Origin: Actinomycetes bacterium
GTDB lineage: Bacteria; Actinomycetota; Actinomycetes; Mycobacteriales; Mycobacteriaceae
Length of the DNA stretch: 10,710 nucleotides
Assembly (NCBI GenBank): GCA_023417985.1
Contig: JAEZDV010000192.1
Span: 1-10,710 of the forward strand
Reading direction: 5' to 3'
Shown: in pieces, positions 5,678 through 10,710 of the stretch
Layout of the letters: every line of letters starts with the position of its first letter
How positions within the stretch are numbered: position 1 is the first letter of the stretch
The notes under the pieces: generated by a model
What the model was told of the DNA's origin: nothing
The model's input: only the letters and a program-made list of their open reading frames with translations
Databases searched by the model: none
Position numbers and translations under genes: made by a program

Positions 5678-7018
5678 ATGCGCACGAGCCCCAGGACGAT
5701 CTCGCTCGTCGCCGTCCTGACGTGCGCCGTGGCGCTCTGGCTCGGATACCTCAACAAAGCTCGTTGCGCGGGTGCGCCGTTCGACGAACTCGGCCGCACG
5801 ATCAGGTTCGAGAAGATCAAGGACGGGCACGTCTGCTATTCGGACATCCAGCAGTTGTGGCTCGGACGTGGCATCAATCTTCACCAGTTCCCGTTCATCG
5901 ACGGCAGCATCGACGCCGCCGGGAATCTGGTGGGGAGCACCGTCGAATATCCCGTGCTCAGCGGTCTACTGATGTGGCTCGGCGCGATCGGTGCTCACAC
6001 CGACGCCGAATTCCTGTTGCAGTCCGCCCTGATCCTCGCGCCGTTCGGGCTCCTGACAGCGTGGCTGCTCGCACGTCTCACCGGGTGGGCCGCCCTGGCG
6101 TGGTCGGCCACTCCGCCGCTGGTGCTCTATGCGTTCCTCAACTGGGAACTTCCCGTCGTCGCGGTCACCGTCCTTGCGGTCGCGGTGGTCGGCGTCGAAC
6201 GCTGGTCGTTGCGCACGCGCGGCATTCTCGCGGCGATGCTTCTGGCGATCGGGTTCTGCCTGAAGATCTATCCCGGCATCTTCGTCCTGCCGCTGATGAT
6301 CTACGTGTTCACCGGCGGCCGCGCTTCCGGGATGGTGCGCGACGTACGCGGCGCGCTCGCGGTGGCCGGGACCGCGGTAGCGACGACGATCGCGATCAAC
6401 CTCCCGTTCGCCCTCCTCGGCTACGAGGGCTGGCGCGCGTCGTTCGTGTTCCAGCAGAACCGCGCGGCCGACGGAACGAGCAACACCATCTGGTTCTGGG
6501 GTCTACGTCCGCTGATGGGTGGTTACGAGGGCACCGGTGTGACACCGGAATTCAACGAGCTGGTCGCCTGGGTGTCGCCGCTGCTCATCGCCGCGTCGTT
6601 CGTCCTCGCCCTGTGGCTCGGCCGGCGGCGCTATCTCCGGGGCGGTGCCTACCCGTGGCTGTCGGTCGGCGCGGCGATGCTGTGCGGCTTCATGCTCTTC
6701 CACAAGGTCCACTCGCCGCAGTACACGCTGTGGTTGCTGCCGTTGCTGATCCTGCTGCGGGTTCCGTGGCGGCTCGTCGCGGCATACCTCGTCGTCGACC
6801 TCGCGATAGGCATCGGTGTCTTCCGGTGGTTCTACGCGACCGGAGGCGCGATCGACATCGAGCTTCCGCTGGTTCTCACCCTGATCGGTGTGTGGGGCCG
6901 CGCGATACTGTTGGTCGTACTCTTTTTCGTCTTCCTGCGTGCACCACGGCGCCCGCCACCCGGTCCTCCGGGGGAGGGGCGCGATCGGGAAACCCTCGGC
7001 ACGGAAAGCGTCCGATGA
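5678..7018 (+). CDS. GT87-like polytopic membrane glycosyltransferase
   Basis: A 446-residue integral membrane protein of the GT-C fold, closest in pattern to the GT87 alpha-mannosyltransferases of Mycobacteriales, which use polyprenyl-phosphate sugars outside the membrane to build lipoglycans and glycans. It has a first membrane segment (about 8-25), then an extracytoplasmic loop with CYSDI (53-57) and VEYPV (89-93), followed by roughly nine more hydrophobic stretches. Landmarks shared with the paralogue at 9210-10710: the CYSD and EYPV motifs, KIYPG versus KLYPL (196-200), NLPFALL (241-247) and NKV/HKV.SPQY.LWL.PL (342-356). The tail (421-446) is Pro/Arg-rich and cytoplasmic. It is divergent from rpsF and heads a plus-strand operon, overlapping the next gene by 4 nt (ATGA). 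Donor, acceptor and exact product are unknown. Confidence 0.8.
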   Translation: MRTSPRTISLVAVLTCAVALWLGYLNKARCAGAPFDELGRTIRFEKIKDGHVCYSDIQQLWLGRGINLHQFPFIDGSIDAAGNLVGSTVEYPVLSGLLMWLGAIGAHTDAEFLLQSALILAPFGLLTAWLLARLTGWAALAWSATPPLVLYAFLNWELPVVAVTVLAVAVVGVERWSLRTRGILAAMLLAIGFCLKIYPGIFVLPLMIYVFTGGRASGMVRDVRGALAVAGTAVATTIAINLPFALLGYEGWRASFVFQQNRAADGTSNTIWFWGLRPLMGGYEGTGVTPEFNELVAWVSPLLIAASFVLALWLGRRRYLRGGAYPWLSVGAAMLCGFMLFHKVHSPQYTLWLLPLLILLRVPWRLVAAYLVVDLAIGIGVFRWFYATGGAIDIELPLVLTLIGVWGRAILLVVLFFVFLRAPRRPPPGPPGEGRDRETLGTESVR

Positions 7019-7602
7019 GCGACATATGGACCGACCACCCCTCTCTCGACGGCGTGTGCGTACGGCTCGATCCCCTCACCGCCGCCCATGCGCCCGGCTT
7101 GCTGGCCGCAGCGGACGATCCCGACGGCATCTTCCGCTGGTCGGTCGCGGTGATCCGTAACCCCACCGACGCGGAATCGTTCGTGCGCAGCGCCGTCGAC
7201 GACCCGGACCGGCAGCCGTATGCCGTGATCGACAAGAACACCGACACCATCGTCGGCTCCACCTCGTACTACCTGCTCGAACCGGAGCACCGGAAGCTCA
7301 CGATCGGGCACACGTGGCTGTCCACGACAGTCCAGCGCACCCACGTCAACACCGAAGCGAAACTGCTGTTGCTACGTCGCGCCTTCGACGACCTCCGTGC
7401 CGTGCGCGTCGAATGGCACACCGACGAGCTCAACACCCGGTCCCGCGACGCGCTCACCCGGCTCGGTGCCCACCACGAAGGCCTGTTGCGCAAGCACCGG
7501 CGACGCCGCGACGGCACCTGGCGGACCACCGCCCTGTTCTCGATGACGGACGACGAATGGCCCGGCGCACGGGTGCGGCTGGAAGCGCGGCTGAAGCGAT
7601 GA
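7015..7602 (+). CDS. GNAT-family N-acetyltransferase, RimJ/RimL type
   Basis: A 195-residue acetyl-CoA-dependent transferase of the subgroup containing RimJ/RimL and many small-molecule acetylators. Visible marks: the N-terminal VRLDPLTAAHAPGL, the strand DTIVGSTSYY (77-86), the beta4 strand LTIGHTWL (95-102), an acetyl-CoA-site region at about 106-124 (QRTHVNTEAKLLLLRRAF), the RVEWHTDELNTRSRDALTRLG segment typical of the group (131-151) and the C-terminal hairpin with WRTTALFSM. The substrate cannot be told. ATG at 7015 overlaps the TGA of the GT87-like gene (ATGA), implying translational coupling. Confidence 0.88.
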   Translation: MSDIWTDHPSLDGVCVRLDPLTAAHAPGLLAAADDPDGIFRWSVAVIRNPTDAESFVRSAVDDPDRQPYAVIDKNTDTIVGSTSYYLLEPEHRKLTIGHTWLSTTVQRTHVNTEAKLLLLRRAFDDLRAVRVEWHTDELNTRSRDALTRLGAHHEGLLRKHRRRRDGTWRTTALFSMTDDEWPGARVRLEARLKR

Positions 7603-7633
7603 CCTCGACAGGCTCGACCGGAAAGGAGTGGAG

Positions 7634-8236
7634 ATGGGCAAGGTGGCCTGGGGATTCACGTGCTCGATCGACGGCTTCATCGCCGGACCCGGTCACGACA
7701 TGAGCTGGTTGTCTGCGGCCGAGCCACTCGCCGAGGGCACGACGGAGCGCATGGCGGGAGATGTCGCGGTGATCATCTCGGGCAGGGCCGGTTACGACGC
7801 GGCGAAACAGCAACAGGACGAACGCGACGAGACGACCTCCCAGGCCTACGGAGGTGCGTGGTCGGGGACCGAATTCATCCTCACGCACCGGCCGGAGGAC
7901 CTTGCCGGCGATCCGACGGTGGTCGCGATGAACTGCGACGTCGTGGAGGCGATTCGCCGCGCTCAGGAGATCGCGGGCGACAGGGATGTGCAGATCATCA
8001 GTGCCGACATCGCCCGGCAGGCACTCGAGCACGACCTGATCGACGAGTTGCAGGTGTTCGTCGCGCCGGTGTTTCTCGGCGATGGCATCCGGATCTTCGA
8101 CGTGCCTGGCGGACGGCGACTCGATTGGGAACTGATCGACATCTACGAGGACAGTCCGCGGAGCTTCGGGCGGACCTACCGTCCGAAGGGGCGCCGGGTT
8201 GCTCCGTCCGATCAACCGTCGGGGCACTCGGGATGA
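7634..8236 (+). CDS. Dihydrofolate reductase/RibD-C-fold protein
   Basis: A 200-residue protein of the bacterial bifunctional deaminase-reductase C-terminal (RibD-like) family, whose known members reduce pterins or riboflavin precursors with NADPH. Seen: TCSIDGFIAGPGHDMSWL at residues 9-26 (the family's S.DG.IA start), a central VIISGR.GYDA segment matching the usual GR.TY position, and near the C-terminus HDLIDELQVFVAPVFLGDGIRIF. The usual run of glycines before that last helix, part of the cofactor pocket, reads IISAD here, so cofactor binding may be altered. ATG at 7634 has AAAGGAG 5 nt upstream; an in-frame GTG at 7628 would overlap that site. It lies 31 nt after the GNAT gene and shares ATGA with the next gene. 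Substrate unknown; most members have no assigned role. Confidence 0.85.
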   Translation: MGKVAWGFTCSIDGFIAGPGHDMSWLSAAEPLAEGTTERMAGDVAVIISGRAGYDAAKQQQDERDETTSQAYGGAWSGTEFILTHRPEDLAGDPTVVAMNCDVVEAIRRAQEIAGDRDVQIISADIARQALEHDLIDELQVFVAPVFLGDGIRIFDVPGGRRLDWELIDIYEDSPRSFGRTYRPKGRRVAPSDQPSGHSG

Positions 8237-8658
8237 GCGACACACTGCGCCCCGCGCTCACGCGCCTGAGTGCCCCCGCGCTCGTCGCGGCGGGTGCCTT
8301 GGGTGTGTGCGCAGCGGTCGCGTGGGCCGACCCGACTACGCCCGGCGGCGTGATCCCACCGTGCCCCACCTACACGATCTTCGGCATCTACTGTCCTGGA
8401 TGCGGCATCTCCCGAATGCTGTATTCGCTTGTGCACCTGGATGTCCCGGCCGCGCTGCACTACAACGCTCTGGGTGTCGTGGCGCTGGCGATCGGGGTTG
8501 TCGCATTTGCAGCGTGGGCGATCAGCCGAGCCCGGGGCACCCAGGGGCCGCACTGGGACCGCTACCGATGGGCTCCGCGGATCGCGCTGGTCGTGATCGC
8601 ACTGTGGTTCGTGGTGCGCAACATCCCGGTCGCGCCGTTCACCGCACTGCGGATCTGA
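8233..8658 (+). CDS. DUF2752 small membrane protein
   Basis: A 141-residue protein with three hydrophobic segments (about 14-31, 78-98, 116-134). The family signature is clear: PCPTYTIFGIYCPGCGISR (residues 43-61) with Cys44, Cys54 and Cys57, followed by LVHLD.PAALHYNALGV. In DUF2752 proteins the CP....G..CPGCG..R block is the defining motif, and the function is not established; the cysteines suggest metal or disulfide chemistry at the membrane face. I chose ATG at 8233, which overlaps the preceding TGA as ATGA, because the DUF2752 pattern begins only after it. It is the last gene of the plus-strand operon; 42 nt separate it from the converging sigma-like gene and no clear terminator is seen there. 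Confidence 0.88.
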   Translation: MSDTLRPALTRLSAPALVAAGALGVCAAVAWADPTTPGGVIPPCPTYTIFGIYCPGCGISRMLYSLVHLDVPAALHYNALGVVALAIGVVAFAAWAISRARGTQGPHWDRYRWAPRIALVVIALWFVVRNIPVAPFTALRI

Positions 8659-8700
8659 CGACGAAGACAGCCGCGGACGGGACGGTAAACCGGCGGACGG

Positions 8701-9183
8701 TCACGCCGCGCGCAGCGACGACAGCGCGGCGTGTTGTTCGACGCGGACCCGGCTGGGGCTGAGAGCCATCGCCACCGCCGTCTGCTCCGAATCGAGGCCG
8801 ACGATCGTCCGGAGAATCAGGATGTCCTGCTGAAGGCGCGTCAAGCGGGCGTCGCGCCGCGGCGCGAAACGAGTGCCGACGGCATCGGCCGCGCGGGAGT
8901 AGGCGAGCCGGAGGAACGGCTGGTCGGCGCCGGACGGGGAGGCCAGCGCGGCGAGGATCGAACGACATGCTTCGAGCGCGAGGCGATCCGCCTCGGAGAA
9001 AGGAAGCCCGACGTTCCGCGCCCTCGCCCGGCTGTAGGCCGAGACCGCTGGGTGCAGTTCTCGAAGCAGCAGCGGGAGCGCAGCGGCGTCACCTGCTGCG
9101 ACAGAGCGCGCCAGATCGCACACCTCGAAGCCCGAGGACGTACCTCCGACACCCAGACCCGATGCTCGTCCGCCCGTCGTCAC
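8701..9183 (-). CDS. Divergent ECF-like sigma-70 family protein
   Basis: A 160-residue protein with the two-domain layout of ECF sigma factors. A region-2-like part (about 22-105) has DLARSVAAGDAAALPLLLREL and PFLRLAYSRAADAV. A region-4-like helix-turn-helix (about 113-158) has LTRLQQDILILRTIVGLDSEQTAVAMALSPSRVRVEQH, near the LP..Q..VL.LR...GLS..ETA..L..S...VR..QH.AL consensus. The core-binding motif usually written as DD..Q (ADDVAQEV in relatives) reads ADRLALEA at 65-72, lacking the second Asp and the Gln, so RNA polymerase binding may be weak or lost. The start is GTG at 9183 with GAGGGGG close upstream. It begins 26 nt after the GT87-like gene on the same strand, so the two are probably co-transcribed. 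No anti-sigma gene is seen. Confidence 0.7.
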   Translation of the reverse strand: MTTGGRASGLGVGGTSSGFEVCDLARSVAAGDAAALPLLLRELHPAVSAYSRARARNVGLPFSEADRLALEACRSILAALASPSGADQPFLRLAYSRAADAVGTRFAPRRDARLTRLQQDILILRTIVGLDSEQTAVAMALSPSRVRVEQHAALSSLRAA

Positions 9184-9209
9184 ACAACCCCCTCACTTCC
9201 TCTTCGAGC

Positions 9210-10710
9210 CTAGGACCCCGGTGCGCCCGATGCCGTAGTCCATTCGGATGATTTCGGTTGTCGCTCCCGCTGATGAGCAGGACGCAGTCGATCCGGAAGC
9301 CAGGACGGCGGCGTGTCCGGCGCCTGATCGAGGACGCCGCCCACCGGGTCGTCGATGAACCCGTATCGGACCGGATCGACGGTCGGCCGCCGGATCTGCC
9401 ACAGCACGGCAGCACACAGAGCCACCACCGCGACATCACGCAGAAGTACCGTCACGGTGAACCATTGCTCCGGCAAACCCTTCTGAGCCGGGCCGAGGTA
9501 GTAGTACATGCGTGGCACCCACACCAGGGCATCGACAGTCATCCAGGCGAGCAGTGCCCGGCGATGAGGGATGGCGAGCACCGCGAGCGGCACGAGCCAC
9601 AGCGAATACTGCGGACTCCACACCTTGTTCGTGAGCAGAAACGCCGCGACCACCAAGAATGCCAGTTGGGCCAGACGCGGACGGCGCGGCGCCGTGAGTG
9701 CCACCCACCCGATGCCGGCGCACGCTGCGGCGAACAGCAGGAGGGAGACGGTGTTGAGGGTGGACGGCGTCCAGTCCGGCCATCCGACGAACGAACGGAG
9801 CACGTTGTAGATCGAGTCGGGGTCCGCGCCACGCTCGGAGTTCAGGCGGAAGAACTCCGCCCAGCCCTTCGGATACAGCAGCATGATGGGCAGATTCACC
9901 AACAGCCACGTCGCCGCCGTCGCTCCCGCCGTCCGGTAGAACGCCCCGAGTTTTCCGGTGCGCAGGCAGAGAACGAACAGCGGTCCGAGCAACAGCAGCG
10001 GATACAGCTTCGTGGCGGCTCCGAGGCCGAGCAGCACGCCCGCGAGGACGGGCCGGCGTCGCGCCCACGCCAGCAGACCACCGGCGGCGAACGCGGTGGT
10101 CAGCGCGTCGAAGTTGGTGAACGCGTGGACGATCACGAGTGGGGACGCCGCGACGAGCGCCGCATCCCACACACGCCGGCCCGCCGACATGGCGGTTGCC
10201 CACACGGTCGCGAGCCATGCCAGCGCGAGGCCCCAGGCCACGACATTGAAATAGAGCGCCACCTGAAGGCCGCCGGGGAGCCAAGGCGTGGCGTCCCACG
10301 CTTTCGCGATACGCATGGACGCGTACTGGTACAGACCCGCGACGACCGGATACTCCATGTACCGGGTCTGCATCTGCCCGTCTGGGCCCGGTTCCTCCCA
10401 CGAGGTCTTGTAGGGGAAGGCGCCCTCGCTGAGACGCTCCGCCCCGTACAACGGCACGATGTCCGAGTAGCACATCGCCACGTACTGGCGATTGTCGCTC
10501 CAGTCGAGGCCCAGTTCCCCCGCGGGCCCCGTCGGCGCCTGCTGGATGCACGCCGCCTTCGTGAACCAGCCGAAGGCGAGAAACACCACGGCGAGCAAGA
10601 GCATCGCGCGCACCGGGGTCAAGAAGCGGGTTCGGCCGATCATGGCGTGCCTGCCGACGGGACCGCCGATCAGCGTGGTCAGCTGCGACACCATCGGGTC
10701 TGTACGACCC
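9210..10710 (-). CDS. GT87-like polytopic membrane glycosyltransferase, N-terminus beyond the window
   Basis: Stop is TAG at 9210-9212. An ATG at 10694 would give 494 residues, but the frame is open to the window edge (residues GRTDP just before it), and in my recollection the M. tuberculosis homologue Rv0051 has a longer N-terminus with a similar RTD segment ahead of VGGPVGRHA.IGRTR, so I treat the gene as partial. Numbering from that ATG: GGPVGRHAMIGRTR (10-23), first membrane segment (about 29-45), extracytoplasmic loop with CYSDIVPLYGAERL (75-88), FPYKTSW and RYMEYPV (111-117), then about ten hydrophobic segments with FTNFDAL, ATKLYPLLLL, NLPIMLL, LTNKVWSPQYSLWLVPL and WVPRMYYYLG. The cytoplasmic tail has DDPVGGVLDQAPDTPP. 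Such proteins are assigned to GT87 and to envelope glycan synthesis; the exact sugar transfer is unknown. It is co-directional with the rpsF operon, as in mycobacteria. Confidence 0.85.
   Translation of the reverse strand, partial: GRTDPMVSQLTTLIGGPVGRHAMIGRTRFLTPVRAMLLLAVVFLAFGWFTKAACIQQAPTGPAGELGLDWSDNRQYVAMCYSDIVPLYGAERLSEGAFPYKTSWEEPGPDGQMQTRYMEYPVVAGLYQYASMRIAKAWDATPWLPGGLQVALYFNVVAWGLALAWLATVWATAMSAGRRVWDAALVAASPLVIVHAFTNFDALTTAFAAGGLLAWARRRPVLAGVLLGLGAATKLYPLLLLGPLFVLCLRTGKLGAFYRTAGATAATWLLVNLPIMLLYPKGWAEFFRLNSERGADPDSIYNVLRSFVGWPDWTPSTLNTVSLLLFAAACAGIGWVALTAPRRPRLAQLAFLVVAAFLLTNKVWSPQYSLWLVPLAVLAIPHRRALLAWMTVDALVWVPRMYYYLGPAQKGLPEQWFTVTVLLRDVAVVALCAAVLWQIRRPTVDPVRYGFIDDPVGGVLDQAPDTPPSWLPDRLRPAHQRERQPKSSEWTTASGAPGS

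Noticed and set aside
5722..7602. 626-codon plus-strand open frame across the GT87-like and GNAT genes
   Set aside because: Frame-shifted shadow full of Arg and Pro for its first 430 residues; only its end, in the GNAT frame, is real and is annotated from 7015.
7660..8232. Upstream extension of the DUF2752 frame
   Set aside because: The added residues are an out-of-frame, Arg-rich reading of the reductase-like gene; the family begins at ATG 8233, which has a coupled ATGA start.
9436..10551. 371-codon minus-strand open frame inside the second GT87-like gene
   Set aside because: Out-of-frame shadow, Arg/Gly/Ala-rich and without the hydrophobic segments of the true frame.
1..10710. CRISPR array, tRNA or rRNA genes, or a complete defence or toxin-antitoxin system
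   Set aside because: No regularly spaced repeats, no tRNA-like cloverleaf with CCA end and no rRNA stretches were noticed; the only antitoxin-like sequence is a remnant without a partner.

Overview
The window reads as chromosomal DNA from a high-GC actinobacterium of the Mycobacteriales, most likely Rhodococcus or a close relative. This rests on the strong G/C bias at third codon positions, the actinobacterial dnaB start (TTG then Ala-Val-Val-Asp-Asp), a Gly-rich SSB tail ending in DDEPPF, and gene content and order that, from memory, resemble the Mycobacterium tuberculosis Rv0051 to Rv0058 block. The species assignment is inference; no search was run.

Layout. Positions 1-1175 are a worn junction. 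A lactate/malate dehydrogenase-family gene enters from the left and stops after its GEHG motif. It is followed by a start-less remnant of a small protein resembling the toxin-binding half of MbcA/ParS/Xre antitoxins, a strong hairpin, and two near-identical 18-bp direct repeats that look like one end of an IS21-type insertion sequence. Next, on the minus strand, is dnaB (1176-3380), interrupted at its Walker A lysine by a 271-residue intein. The intein starts with Ala, carries the Trp-Cys-Thr signature of class 3 inteins, and its LAGLIDADG endonuclease has lost both catalytic acids. A 514-bp gap between dnaB and rplI holds about nine DnaA-box-like 9-mers, an 11-bp inverted repeat around a 10-bp palindrome, and the rplI terminator. 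The housekeeping operon rpsF-ssb-rpsR-rplI (5523 down to 3895, minus strand) follows.

Divergent from rpsF is a tightly packed plus-strand operon (5678-8658): a GT87-like polytopic glycosyltransferase, a GNAT acetyltransferase, a dihydrofolate reductase/RibD-fold protein and a DUF2752 membrane protein, with two ATGA overlaps. Converging on it from the right are a second GT87-like protein (open to the right edge) and a divergent ECF-like sigma factor, both on the minus strand.

How they work together: bS6, SSB, bS18, bL9 and DnaB serve translation and replication and are a conserved cluster. The two GT87-like proteins are paralogues in inverted orientation and probably act in cell-envelope polysaccharide or lipoglycan synthesis. 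No complete new defence or mobile system is visible. The most notable items are the intein with a decayed endonuclease in the replicative helicase and the DnaA-box cluster directly upstream of that gene.
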